DNA from: Brucella anthropi_A | GTDB lineage: Bacteria > Pseudomonadota > Alphaproteobacteria > Rhizobiales > Rhizobiaceae | Direction of reading: 5' to 3' | Length of the DNA: 64,000 nucleotides | NCBI RefSeq assembly: GCF_046630315.1 | Contig: NZ_LQBD01000004.1 | Coordinates: 62,001-126,000, forward strand | Part shown: positions 44,835 to 53,715 of the stretch, piece after piece | Position numbering within the stretch: position 1 is the stretch's first letter | Layout of the letters: every line of letters starts with the position of its first letter | Translations under genes and position numbers: made by a program | The notes under the pieces: generated by a model | Seen by the model: the letters and a program-made list of their open reading frames with translations, nothing else | The model's database searches: none | What the model was told of the DNA's origin: nothing

Positions 44835-45956
44835 ATGCAGTTTTCACCGGAACAGGATCAGGCGCTGAAAGCGGTCGGGCAATGGCTCAAAGACGGCCGC
44901 AGCCCCATTTTCAGATTGTTCGGCTATGCGGGCACGGGCAAGACGACGCTCGCCCGCTATTTTGCCGAGCATGTGGATGGCGATGTGCAGTTTGCCGCCT
45001 TTACCGGGAAGGCCGCACAGGTGCTGCGCTCAAAAGGCGCCAGCAATGCCCGCACGCTTCATTCACTGATCTATCGTCCGCGCGGTGAAGAAGCGATTGA
45101 GGACGAAACCACCGGCAAGACCTCCATCGCGCCAACCTTTTCGCTCAACCGGCAGAGCCCTGTCGCGAAAGCGGCGATGATTGTTGTCGACGAATGTTCC
45201 ATGGTCGATGAAGCGCTGGGGCGGGACCTGATGAGTTTCGGCACGCCTATCCTGGTGCTTGGCGATCCGGGACAGTTGCCGCCGATTTCCGGCGGCGGGT
45301 TTTTCACGGAACACGAGCCGGATTATCTCCTGACCGAGATTCATCGTCAGGCACAGGACAATCCGATCATCCGCATGGCGCTCGATGTGCGTGAGGGACG
45401 CGAGCTTTCCTATGGCGACCACGGCGCTGCGAGGGTTATCGGCAAGGGTGATGTTAATCAGGAAATGGTGCTGGCTGCCGATCAGGTGCTTGTCGGCACC
45501 AACCGGACCCGACGCCGCTACAACCAGCGCCTGCGGGAATTGAAGGGCTTTACGGCGGATTATCCGCAAGCGGGCGACAAGCTGGTGTGCCTGCGCAACG
45601 ATCCTGCCAAGGGACTTCTCAACGGATCGCTATGGAAGGTGATGACATCGTCCAAGGAAACCGTAAAGCCCGGTATCAACCTGCTTGTAACGCCCGAGGA
45701 CGATGATCGCGGCGTTGCAAAGATCAAGCTTTTGAAAGCCCAGTTTGAAGAGCCCGACAGTGAAATTCCGTGGCAGACCAAGAAGCGTTACGACGATTTC
45801 GATTATGGCTATGCCCTGACCGTTCATAAGGCGCAGGGTTCGCAGTGGGACAATGTCGTGCTTTTCGATGAGAGTTTTGCCTTTCGCGACACGCGTGAGC
45901 GCTGGCTTTATACGGCAATCACACGGGCGGCCGAACGTCTGACTGTCGTGAAGTGA
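44835..45956 (+). CDS. RecD-like ATP-dependent DNA helicase (short form)
   Basis: A 373-residue superfamily 1B helicase. Walker A is LFGYAGTGKTTLARYF, Walker B IVVDECSMVDEALG, motif III LVLGDPGQLPPISGGGFF, and the C-terminal UvrD_C_2 motif ALTVHKAQGSQWDNVVLFDES with LYTAITRAAERL. It is about half the size of RecD2 and lacks that protein's N-terminal domain; compact versions of this type are common in alphaproteobacteria. The DNA substrate is unknown. Its stop abuts the end of the convergent STAS-like gene. Confidence 0.87.
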   Translation: MQFSPEQDQALKAVGQWLKDGRSPIFRLFGYAGTGKTTLARYFAEHVDGDVQFAAFTGKAAQVLRSKGASNARTLHSLIYRPRGEEAIEDETTGKTSIAPTFSLNRQSPVAKAAMIVVDECSMVDEALGRDLMSFGTPILVLGDPGQLPPISGGGFFTEHEPDYLLTEIHRQAQDNPIIRMALDVREGRELSYGDHGAARVIGKGDVNQEMVLAADQVLVGTNRTRRRYNQRLRELKGFTADYPQAGDKLVCLRNDPAKGLLNGSLWKVMTSSKETVKPGINLLVTPEDDDRGVAKIKLLKAQFEEPDSEIPWQTKKRYDDFDYGYALTVHKAQGSQWDNVVLFDESFAFRDTRERWLYTAITRAAERLTVVK

Positions 45957-46355
45957 TTACTCTTCCGCCGGTTTTGCACCGAGCCATTCCCACGCCTCGT
46001 CTTCTTCATCTGCCTCGAATGCGCGCAGCTCTATGGACAGGAAGGGCTGCATGAGGGTGATGCTGGCCTGAATCCACAACGGGCCGCCGACAATGGCATA
46101 ATGGCGGAGCTTCTTGAGCGATTTCGACCGCATGGAGATCATGCTTTCCGAAAAGACAGCCGTCCAGTCGACCCCTTCATAGCCGGTGAGACGGATCAGG
46201 AGATCGATCTCGTCATGTGTTTCATAGGCTGCGTCGAGAAGCCCGTAGAGATTTTCCAGCGACGCATCGTCGAGATGTCCTTCGATGGCAAAAGCGAAAA
46301 CATCGTCCCGGTTTGTTGGAATGCGGCGAATGACGGGTATGTCCTCATTTCGCAT
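45957..46355 (-). CDS. SpoIIAA/STAS-like protein (DUF3478 type)
   Basis: A 132-residue protein with the SpoIIAA-like fold of PF11964: IRRIPTNRDDVFAFAIEGHLDDASLENLYGLLDAAYETHDEIDLLIRLTGYEGVDW. The C-terminal part has VGGPLWIQASITLMQPFLSIELRAFEADEEDEAWEWL, typical for the family. These proteins are thought to bind lipids or small molecules; a phosphorylatable anti-sigma antagonist role is not implied. It stands alone and converges with the helicase gene. Confidence 0.82.
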   Translation of the reverse strand: MRNEDIPVIRRIPTNRDDVFAFAIEGHLDDASLENLYGLLDAAYETHDEIDLLIRLTGYEGVDWTAVFSESMISMRSKSLKKLRHYAIVGGPLWIQASITLMQPFLSIELRAFEADEEDEAWEWLGAKPAEE

Positions 46356-46568
46356 TGTAGACCTCCATCATTGATCTGTTTAAACGCCGAAGCGGGGGCA
46401 AAGGTTGCGGTTGCGCTGTAAATTGATACGAACGGCAAAAGCCCTGCAAACCCAGTTTGTTACACGCAGATTTCACGATTGGGGATTGCGCCGGTGGTGC
46501 GACGGCAAAACACTCACATTTTTTCGCGGCAGGCGTTATAAAGCGGAATATTCATCCGGGAGTCGCCA

Positions 46569-47306
46569 ATGCCTGCGAAATTATCGGTCAATCTCAACGC
46601 CATTGCGATGCTGCGAAACCGCCGCGATTTGCCGTGGCCAAGCGTTACCGGTCTGGGGCGTGCCGCCCTTGTCGCCGGTGCGGCGGGATTGACCGTCCAT
46701 CCCCGCCCGGATCAGCGTCATATCCGGTTTTCCGATCTCGGTGATATCCGCGCCTTGATCGATGACGAGTTTCCGCAGGCCGAATTCAATATTGAAGGTT
46801 TTCCGAGCGAGGCCTTTCTCGATCTGGTGGAGAAGCATCAGCCCGAACAGGTGACCTTGGTGCCTGACGATCCGACCCAGTCGACATCGGATCACGGTTG
46901 GGATTTCGTGTCGAAAGCCGATTTTCTGGCGCCGGTCGTGGCCCGTCTGAAGGCGAGTGGGATGCGGGTGTCATTGTTCGCCGATCCCGATCCGCTTGGC
47001 TATGATCGTGCCAAGGATATCGGCGCGGATCGTGTGGAGCTTTATACCGGTCCCTATGGAGCGACCTATGATGATCCGGCTGCCGCCGCGCGTGAGCTGG
47101 ATCGTCTGGAGAAGGCTGCGAAGGCCGCTTCCGCGCTGGGGCTTGCCATCAATGCGGGGCATGATCTGACAGTAGACAATCTGCCCGCGCTGGTGAAACG
47201 TGTCCCGCAGTTGAGCGAAGTTTCTATCGGACATGGATTGACGGCCGACGCATTGATGTATGGAATGCCGGTGACGGTGAGCCGCTACATCGCAGCCTTG
47301 GCGTAA
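46569..47306 (+). CDS. pdxJ: Pyridoxine 5'-phosphate synthase PdxJ
   Basis: PdxJ condenses 1-deoxyxylulose 5-phosphate with amino-acetone phosphate to form pyridoxine phosphate. The 245-residue TIM-barrel protein has the N-terminal LSVNLNAIAMLRNRR, AGAAGLTVHPRPDQRHI, VTLVPDDPTQSTSDHGWD, GADRVELYTGPYG and GLAINAGHDLTVDNL, ending in the glycine motif EVSIGHGLTADALMYG. All family motifs are intact and length is normal. Vitamin B6 is a cofactor for several enzymes encoded nearby. Confidence 0.95.
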   Translation: MPAKLSVNLNAIAMLRNRRDLPWPSVTGLGRAALVAGAAGLTVHPRPDQRHIRFSDLGDIRALIDDEFPQAEFNIEGFPSEAFLDLVEKHQPEQVTLVPDDPTQSTSDHGWDFVSKADFLAPVVARLKASGMRVSLFADPDPLGYDRAKDIGADRVELYTGPYGATYDDPAAAARELDRLEKAAKAASALGLAINAGHDLTVDNLPALVKRVPQLSEVSIGHGLTADALMYGMPVTVSRYIAALA

Positions 47307-47659
47307 TGCGTTTAGTGCATGGCTTGGTTTGGAGCTTTGCAAAAAGTGCATTTGCATTCGAGCGATACAAGCTTTAGGCGTCCGCCACTATTCAAGCGCG
47401 TTGGGGGCGCGCGGGATTGCATGAGGGAGCATTGAAGCAGTTTTCCGATGTTTGCTGTCCGCGCCGAGGCAATCTGATCATTGTCGCAATCGGACAGGTT
47501 GCTGTGTTCAATCGGCATGATGCCGATGACTGAAGCTGCTTCGAGCAGGGGCGCGGCAATGCTGCAATTCGCAACTTATTGCGAATACATCCATTCTCCC
47601 AATTCTGTCCCTAATAAGTCCAGCCAGAACCGTTTCAGGAAGTTGCGAGGTGCCTGCAT
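47307..47659. promoter_or_regulatory. kup upstream region with two perfect palindromes
   Basis: This stretch of 353 bases holds no convincing gene. It contains ATCGGCA-TGA-TGCCGAT (47511-47527) and ATTCGCAA-CTTA-TTGCGAAT (47567-47586), both perfect inverted repeats. The second is AT-rich, lies 73 bases before the kup start, and has the size of a Fur-family or LysR/GntR-type operator. No regulator gene is adjacent. Confidence 0.6.
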
Positions 47660-49615
47660 ATGAGCGGCGAGCTAAATGGCAATGACACGCCGGCACAGGA
47701 GGCTATGCCTGCCGTTGGCGTTCCTGAGAGCGTCGCTTTTGCCGAGGATGCAGAGCAGCATAATGAGAGCATGAAGACACTGGTGCTGGGCGCGCTGGGG
47801 GTTGTCTATGGTGATATCGGCACCAGCCCGATCTATGCTTTTCGCGAGGCTCTCCATGCGGCGGCGACCGACGGCATTCTCGCCCGCAGCGACATTCTGG
47901 GTGTGGTTTCGCTGATCTTCTGGGCGCTCACGCTGGTTGTGACGGTGAAATATGTCCTGTTCGTGCTGCGCGCCGACAATAATGGAGAAGGCGGCATTCT
48001 TTCGCTGATGGCGCTTGTCAGGGGCGCGCTGAAAGGCCGGCCGGACCTCATCCTGGGCGTGGGCATTTGCGGCGCGGCGCTGTTCTTTGGCGATGCGGTT
48101 ATCACGCCCGCAATCTCGGTCCTCTCGGCAATGGAAGGTCTGGAGATCGTCGCTCCCGATCTTACGCCATTCGTGGTTCCCATAACCGTCGTCATTCTGG
48201 TGACGCTGTTCTCGGTGCAGAAGTTGGGCACCGGCAAGGTTGCCATCGTCTTCGGGCCGATCATGGCATTGTGGTTCCTGGCGCTCGGCGCATCGGGTCT
48301 GTGGCATATTTTCGACGACCCGACGGTCATGATGGCGCTCAATCCCTATTATGCGGTGCGCTTCCTGACGGTCAGTCCCGGTGTTGCGTTCGTCACGGTT
48401 GGCGCCGTGTTCCTCGCAATGACGGGCGCCGAGGCTCTCTATGCCGATCTCGGCCATTTTGGACGCAAACCGATTGTGCGTGCATGGCTGTGGATCGTGT
48501 TCCCCTGCCTGCTGCTCAATTATTTCGGGCAGGCTGCGTTCATTCTTTCTCATGGGGAGGCTGCTGCGCTGCCATTCTTCCAGATGATGCCAAGCTTCGC
48601 GCTGCTGCCGATGGTTCTGCTGGCAACAGCGGCTACCGTTATCGCCAGCCAGGCGGTCATTACCGGCGCCTATTCGGTGGCGCGTCAGGCCGTTCAGCTC
48701 AACATCCTGCCGCGTCTGGAAATCCAGCACACATCGGAAAAACTGCACGGTCAGATCTATATTCCGCGCGTCAACCTGCTTCTGGGGCTGGCGGTGGTTA
48801 TTCTGGTGCTTGGCTTTGAGAAGTCCAGCAATCTGGCCGCCGCATATGGCATCGCCGTGACCGGCAACATGCTGGTTACGACCGTTCTCCTCTATATCGT
48901 CATGACCCGTATCTGGAATTGGCGCGTGAGCCGCGCCCTGCCGATCATTCTGGGCTTTCTCGTGATTGATATCATGTTCTTCAGCGCGAACATCATCAAG
49001 GTTCATGAAGGCGGCTGGGCTTCGATCGGCATCGCCATGGTGCTCGTCCTTATCATGTGGACATGGGTGCGTGGGACGCGGCACCTCTTCAACAAGACCC
49101 GCAAGGCTGAGGTGCCCCTCGATCTCATCGTGGAACAGATGGCCAAGCGCCCGCCGACCATCGTGCCGGGCACGGCCGTATTCCTGACGGGCGACCCCAA
49201 AAGCGCTCCGACGGCGCTCATGCACAGCCTGAAACATTACAAGGTCTTGCACGAGAACAATGTCATACTGACGGTTGTGACCGCATCGAAGCCATGGGTT
49301 TCAAGCGCCGACCGCGCGCGTGTTTCGCAATATAATGAGCGTTTCATGCAGGTGACGCTGACCTTCGGCTACATGCAGCAGCCGAATATTCCGCGTGCTC
49401 TCGGCATTTGTCGCAAGCTTGGCTGGAAATTCGATATCATGACGACGTCGTTCTTCCTGTCGCGCCGGTCGCTCAAGGCTTCGGCCCATTCCGGTCTGCC
49501 GCTCTGGCAGGACAAGCTGTTCATCCTGCTTGCGCGAACGGCGTCGGACGCGACCGAATATTTCCAGATTCCGACCGGCCGTGTGGTGGAAATCGGAACG
49601 CAGGTGAATCTGTAA
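47660..49615 (+). CDS. kup: Potassium uptake protein Kup
   Basis: Kup is a low-affinity K+/H+ symporter of the inner membrane. The 651-residue protein has a hydrophilic N-terminus, the family signature LGALGVVYGDIGTSPIYAFREAL, FVLRADNNGEGGILSLMAL, GDAVITPAISVLSAMEGLE, about twelve membrane helices and a cytoplasmic C-terminal domain (about 500-651). The ATG at 47660 is the family-typical start in this group. A terminator follows, so it is a single-gene unit. Confidence 0.96.
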   Translation: MSGELNGNDTPAQEAMPAVGVPESVAFAEDAEQHNESMKTLVLGALGVVYGDIGTSPIYAFREALHAAATDGILARSDILGVVSLIFWALTLVVTVKYVLFVLRADNNGEGGILSLMALVRGALKGRPDLILGVGICGAALFFGDAVITPAISVLSAMEGLEIVAPDLTPFVVPITVVILVTLFSVQKLGTGKVAIVFGPIMALWFLALGASGLWHIFDDPTVMMALNPYYAVRFLTVSPGVAFVTVGAVFLAMTGAEALYADLGHFGRKPIVRAWLWIVFPCLLLNYFGQAAFILSHGEAAALPFFQMMPSFALLPMVLLATAATVIASQAVITGAYSVARQAVQLNILPRLEIQHTSEKLHGQIYIPRVNLLLGLAVVILVLGFEKSSNLAAAYGIAVTGNMLVTTVLLYIVMTRIWNWRVSRALPIILGFLVIDIMFFSANIIKVHEGGWASIGIAMVLVLIMWTWVRGTRHLFNKTRKAEVPLDLIVEQMAKRPPTIVPGTAVFLTGDPKSAPTALMHSLKHYKVLHENNVILTVVTASKPWVSSADRARVSQYNERFMQVTLTFGYMQQPNIPRALGICRKLGWKFDIMTTSFFLSRRSLKASAHSGLPLWQDKLFILLARTASDATEYFQIPTGRVVEIGTQVNL

Positions 49616-49637
49616 GCCACCTGAATCGATTGTTTCG

Positions 49638-49676
49638 AAGAGCGCTTTTCCGATGTCGGGAAGGCGCTCTTTCGTA
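49638..49676 (+). terminator. Intrinsic terminator after kup
   Basis: Stem AAGAGCGC / GCGCTCTT, extended inward by TTTTCC/GGGAAG with wobble pairs, followed by TCGTATTT. Confidence 0.75.
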
Positions 49677-49771
49677 TTTAATGTCGACGCAAATTATTCC
49701 GACATCAGGCAACCGTAATTTTGGAAAACATGCTTGACCGCTGACGAAACAATAATTATAAATTGGGAACC

Positions 49772-49785
49772 GTACCGTACGGTAC
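49772..49785. promoter_or_regulatory. Palindrome before the tetR gene upstream of ilvC
   Basis: GTACCGT-ACGGTAC is a perfect 14-bp palindrome 18 bases before the regulator start. It lies just downstream of an AT-rich stretch with a TATAAAT box (49757-49763), so binding would block the regulator's own transcription. It is a likely autoregulatory operator. Confidence 0.6.
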
Positions 49786-49803
49786 AAGGTGGAGGGAAAA
49801 CCC

Positions 49804-50445
49804 GTGACTGATACCAGCGACGAATTGCAGGCTCAAAAGCAGCAAGCTCTTTCGCCGCGTCAGAACGATGTTCTGGAGCAGGCGTTGCGCCTTCTAGTGG
49901 AGGGCGGGGATCGCGCTTTGACGACGGCAAGCATTGCGCGTGCCGCCAACTGCTCGAAAGAAAGCCTCTACAAATGGTTCGGCGATCGCGACGGTCTGCT
50001 GACGGCGATGGTTCGCTGGCAGGCATCGAAGGTCCGCGTGGTGCCGCTGACCCGCGAGAAGCTCGATGCGGAATCCCTTTTCTCAAGCCTGGAGCATTTC
50101 GCGCGCGACTGGTTGCTGGTCCTGTCGGGGAAGACCTCAATTGCCCTGAACCGGCTGGCGGTCAGCCATGCAGCCTCCGGCAAATCGGCCATGGGCGATA
50201 TCGTCCTGGCCAATGGTCCGGTGGCTATGGCCAGGCGTCTCAAGCCCATTCTTCATATGGGGCAGGAGGCGGGATTGCTTGCCTTTGATGATGTCGACGA
50301 GGCGTTCCGCACATTTTTCGGGCTCGTCGTCCGGGACATGCAAATACGGTTGCTGCTTGGCGACCATCTGGAGCTGACTGATGACGTGGTTATCCGGGAT
50401 GCCCGGCGAGCCACCAAGCAGTTTTTCGCCCTTTACGGGGCCTAA
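49804..50445 (+). CDS. TetR family transcriptional regulator (upstream of ilvC)
   Basis: A 213-residue TetR/AcrR-type protein with HTH at about 35-60 (LTTASIARAANCSKESLYKWFGDRDGLLTAMV). The C-terminal domain looks like the TetR_C type with RNCIY-like helices replaced by VVRDMQIRLLLGDHLELTDDVVI. The start is GTG at 49804 after GGTGGAGGG; an in-frame GTG at 49789 would put the ribosome site inside the gene. ilvC starts 55 bases downstream on the same strand, so it may be co-transcribed with, or regulate, ilvC. Confidence 0.85.
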   Translation: MTDTSDELQAQKQQALSPRQNDVLEQALRLLVEGGDRALTTASIARAANCSKESLYKWFGDRDGLLTAMVRWQASKVRVVPLTREKLDAESLFSSLEHFARDWLLVLSGKTSIALNRLAVSHAASGKSAMGDIVLANGPVAMARRLKPILHMGQEAGLLAFDDVDEAFRTFFGLVVRDMQIRLLLGDHLELTDDVVIRDARRATKQFFALYGA

Positions 50446-50500
50446 CACATCGGCGGACGCAAGAAAGCCGAAGAACAATCTCAACGAAGGGAATAAGGAA

Positions 50501-51520
50501 ATGCGCGTTTACTACGATCGGGATGCAGACGTTAACCTGATCAAGTCGAAGAAGGTGGTTATCGTCGGTTATGGCAGCCAGGGCCGCGCCCATGCGCTGA
50601 ACCTCAAGGATTCCGGTGCCGCCAACGTGCGTGTGGCCCTTCGTGAAGGTTCTGCGACCGCAAAGAAGGCCCAGGCTGACGGTTTCGAAGTGATGAATGT
50701 TGCCGATGCCGCCAAGTGGGCCGACCTGATGATGATGGCGACGCCTGACGAGTTGCAGGCCGACATCTACAAGGAACACATTCACGACAATCTGCGTGAC
50801 GGTGCGGCCATTGCGTTCGCGCACGGTCTCAATGTGCATTTCGGCCTCATCGAGCCGAAGAAGTCTGTTGACGTCGTCATGATCGCCCCGAAAGGCCCAG
50901 GCCACACGGTTCGCGGCGAATATCAGCGCGGCGGCGGCGTTCCTTGCCTTATCGCCATTCATCAGGATGCCTCGGGCAACGCCCATGACCTGGCGCTCTC
51001 CTACGCTTCGGGCGTTGGCGGCGGTCGTTCGGGCGTCATCGAAACCACCTTCAAGGAAGAGTGCGAAACCGATCTCTTCGGCGAGCAGGCTGTTCTTTGC
51101 GGTGGCGTTGTCGAACTGATCCGTACCGGCTTTGAAGTTCTGGTCGAAGCTGGCTATGCGCCGGAAATGGCGTATTTCGAGTGCCTGCACGAAATGAAGC
51201 TGATCGTGGACCTGATCTACGAAGGCGGCATCGCCAACATGAACTATTCGATCTCCAACACTGCCGAATGGGGCGAATATGTCACCGGCCCGCGCATCAT
51301 CACCGCGGAAACCAAGGCTGAGATGAAGCGCGTTCTCAAGGATATCCAGACCGGCAAGTTCACCTCGGACTGGATGCAGGAATGGAAGGCCGGCGGTGCG
51401 CGCTTCAAGGGCATCCGTCGTCTCAACGATGCCCATCAGATCGAGGAAGTCGGCGGCAAGCTGCGCGCCATGATGCCGTGGATCGAAAAGAACAAGCTGG
51501 TCGACAAGGCCCGCAACTAA
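50501..51520 (+). CDS. ilvC: Ketol-acid reductoisomerase IlvC
   Basis: IlvC carries out the second step of branched-chain amino acid synthesis: Mg-dependent isomerisation and NADPH reduction of acetolactate. The 339-residue class I enzyme has the Rossmann motif VVIVGYGSQGRAHALNLKDSG, AFAHGLNVHFG, MIAPKGPGHTVR and the metal-binding region ETTFKEECETDLFGEQAVLCGG with ECLHEMKLIVDLIYEGG. The ATG at 50501 follows AAGGGAATAAGGAA. The frame is open upstream to 50381 inside the TetR gene, but that is not used. Confidence 0.96.
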   Translation: MRVYYDRDADVNLIKSKKVVIVGYGSQGRAHALNLKDSGAANVRVALREGSATAKKAQADGFEVMNVADAAKWADLMMMATPDELQADIYKEHIHDNLRDGAAIAFAHGLNVHFGLIEPKKSVDVVMIAPKGPGHTVRGEYQRGGGVPCLIAIHQDASGNAHDLALSYASGVGGGRSGVIETTFKEECETDLFGEQAVLCGGVVELIRTGFEVLVEAGYAPEMAYFECLHEMKLIVDLIYEGGIANMNYSISNTAEWGEYVTGPRIITAETKAEMKRVLKDIQTGKFTSDWMQEWKAGGARFKGIRRLNDAHQIEEVGGKLRAMMPWIEKNKLVDKARN

Positions 51521-51885
51521 AATCAGCGATGATCCGGCTCTGGCGGCGTTCGGTCCGCCAGGGTCATCTATTCGCGGGATCGGGAAATTTCCTTCGGTGT
51601 CTGGGGGCGTTTCGTGCGCCCCTTCATCCTTGGTACGGGCAGAAGGCTTTGCCAATGGTCCGTCACGAACAAAAACTACCCGAATTGCGCACCGGATTTT
51701 TCGTTTCATGCACTTTGAGGCCCAAAACAATTCCGAATATCTTTATTCCATAGAAGCATGGGAAAAGATGTTCTCGTCTGCCGAAAAGTGCGCTAGAGCT
51801 TCATATCCAATAGCCAAGTTTTGAGGAGACTTCGCTATTACAAATTCCGTAAAATGTACGGATAGTCTAATTGAGGAGATTTCCC
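51521..51885. promoter_or_regulatory. Intergenic region between ilvC and the aminotransferase gene
   Basis: These 365 bases carry no convincing gene. A hairpin CTGGCGG-CGTTCGGT-CCGCCAG (51540-51561) follows ilvC but has no T-run. Near the right end an inverted repeat TCCGTA-AAATG-TACGGA (51846-51862) lies 23 bases before the ribosome site of the next gene. The string TTGAGGAGA occurs twice (51822-51830 and 51871-51879); only the second serves as a ribosome site. Confidence 0.55.
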
Positions 51886-53118
51886 GTGTTGGACTGGGAA
51901 AATGTATTTGCAACGCGCTCGAAACGTATGCGCGCATCGGAAATTCGCGAACTGCTGAAGCTCCTGGAGCGCCCCGATATTATTTCGTTTGCAGGCGGAA
52001 TTCCTGATCCGGCTCTTTTCCCGCATGAAGAATTCCAGGCTGCGTACAAGGATATTCTGGGTGGCCCGGAAGCCAATGCGGCGCTGCAATATTCCGTTTC
52101 GGAAGGCTACAAGCCGCTGCGCACCTGGTTGGTTGGAGAGCTTGCCAAGATCGGTATTCCCTGCACGGAAGACAATGTGTTCATCACATCGGGTTCGCAG
52201 CAGGCGCTCGATTATCTGGGCAAGCTGTTTCTGTCGCCTGCCGACACGGCGCTCGTGACCGCGCCGACCTATCTGGGCGCGCTGCAAGCCTTCAATGCCT
52301 ACGAGCCCAATTACGATACGCTGGCGATCAACGGCAATCGCACGCCGGAATCCTATGCTCAGGCGGCGAAGAAAGCTGGCGGGCAGGTCAAGTTCGCTTA
52401 TCTGTCTGCCGATTTCAGCAATCCGACCGGGGAAACCGTTGATCGTGCCGGTCGTGAGAAACTGCTCGCGCAAGCCGACGAACTCGACATTCCCGTCATC
52501 GAGGATGCGGCCTATCAGTATCTTCGCTACAATGGCGATGCGATTTCGCCGATCCTGGCGCTCGATATTGCCCGTCACGACGGGGACATCGAGAAGACCC
52601 GCACCATCTATTGCGGCTCTTTCTCCAAGACGCTGGCGCCGGGTCTGCGCGTCGGCTATGTGGTGGCGTCGAAGCCGGTTATTCGCAAGCTTGTTCTGAT
52701 GAAGCAGGCAGCGGATCTTCATTCATCCACGATCAACCAGATCGCCATTCAACGCGTGGCAAGCCAGGGTTTTGGCACCCAGGTCGCGAAGCTGCACAAG
52801 GTTTACAAGCACCGCCGGGACAAGATGCTCGAGGCGCTGGCGAAATATATGCCTGAAACCACCAGCTGGACGAAGCCGGAAGGCGGCATGTTCATCTGGG
52901 TCACGCTGCCGGAAGGCATGGACGGCGCCGCACTGCTTGCCGCATCCATCGATAGTGAAAAAGTGGCGTTCGTTCCCGGACGCGCCTTCTTTGCCGATGG
53001 CACAGGGGCCAACACGCTGCGCCTGAGCTATTCATGCGCCAATGACGAGATGATCGATGAAGGCATCAAGCGTCTTGGCCGTTTGATACGCGCGCACACA
53101 AAATCCGCCGCTGCCTGA
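51886..53118 (+). CDS. PLP-dependent aminotransferase (2-aminoadipate / MocR-C type)
   Basis: A 410-residue fold-type I aminotransferase of the LysN/2-aminoadipate aminotransferase group, without the GntR DNA-binding domain. Motifs: IISFAGGIPDPALFPHEEFQAAY, ALQYSVSEGYKPLRTWL, FITSGSQQALDYLGKLF, DFSNPTGETVDR, and the PLP lysine in YCGSFSKTLAPGLRVGYVVA. The start is GTG at 51886 after TTGAGGAGATTTCCC. The enzyme could act on aromatic, branched-chain or aminoadipate substrates; the ilvC neighbour makes a branched-chain role possible but unproven. A terminator follows. Confidence 0.87.
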   Translation: MLDWENVFATRSKRMRASEIRELLKLLERPDIISFAGGIPDPALFPHEEFQAAYKDILGGPEANAALQYSVSEGYKPLRTWLVGELAKIGIPCTEDNVFITSGSQQALDYLGKLFLSPADTALVTAPTYLGALQAFNAYEPNYDTLAINGNRTPESYAQAAKKAGGQVKFAYLSADFSNPTGETVDRAGREKLLAQADELDIPVIEDAAYQYLRYNGDAISPILALDIARHDGDIEKTRTIYCGSFSKTLAPGLRVGYVVASKPVIRKLVLMKQAADLHSSTINQIAIQRVASQGFGTQVAKLHKVYKHRRDKMLEALAKYMPETTSWTKPEGGMFIWVTLPEGMDGAALLAASIDSEKVAFVPGRAFFADGTGANTLRLSYSCANDEMIDEGIKRLGRLIRAHTKSAAA

Positions 53119-53131
53119 CCGGCAGACGAAA

Positions 53132-53158
53132 AGCCGGGCGTCGAGCCCGGCTTTTTCT
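53132..53158 (+). terminator. Intrinsic terminator after the aminotransferase gene
   Basis: Stem AGCCGGGC, loop GTCGA, stem GCCCGGCT, followed by TTTTC. It lies at the convergent junction with the BA14K-like gene. Confidence 0.9.
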
Positions 53159-53577
53159 TACTGGAAGGGCGAATTGCAGCCTGTTCTTGGACCGGCCAAT
53201 GGCTGGTATGTATTGTCGGATGTCCGGTAGCTGCGATAGCGGTTTGAACACCACTGGATATGGTTGCTGCTCGGTTTTGCACCGGCAGCCCGCGGCTGCA
53301 TCGTCCGTCGATATTGCAGGGCATCGCCGTTCTTGTAGTTCAAGACGCCGTGTTCGGTGATATAGGTTCCGCTTTCCCGGCACAACGTCGAGCCGTAGCA
53401 GTTACGGGCGCTCGGATCTGTGCGGTTGGCGCCGGCCTGACCGCCGATAATCAGCGGCCCGCTCGGCTTCAGCGAGGGAAGATATTGGCTGTTGCGCAGT
53501 TCGACTGCTGAAGCCGCGCTTGCAATGGCTGCAACGAACAGCCCGGTCAGTAGCGTCAGGCGCAGAATTTTTCCCAT
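53158..53577 (-). CDS. BA14K-like secreted protein
   Basis: This 139-residue precursor has a signal peptide (ILRLTLLTGLFVAAIASAASA) and a C-terminal BA14K-type motif: HIQWCSNRYRSYRTSDNTYQPLAGPRTGC. BA14K proteins are immunoreactive, small, exported proteins first known from Brucella, with reported lectin-like activity in that family. A second Cys pair (NCYGSTLC) lies in the middle. A GTG/ATG extension to 53595 adds six residues (MKRAET); I prefer the second Met next to KILRL. Confidence 0.8.
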   Translation of the reverse strand: MGKILRLTLLTGLFVAAIASAASAVELRNSQYLPSLKPSGPLIIGGQAGANRTDPSARNCYGSTLCRESGTYITEHGVLNYKNGDALQYRRTMQPRAAGAKPSSNHIQWCSNRYRSYRTSDNTYQPLAGPRTGCNSPFQ

Positions 53578-53715
53578 CGTCTCGGCTCGCTTCACTCTCT
53601 ATTTTCCCGGTATATGGGTATATTTTTTGCTCAAGTCATCGCTTCAGCAGAAATTTATTGGTTTTAGAGTTCATCCTCTTGCCAATCGCCCGCCAAGCGG
53701 AGAAATTGCAAAGAG

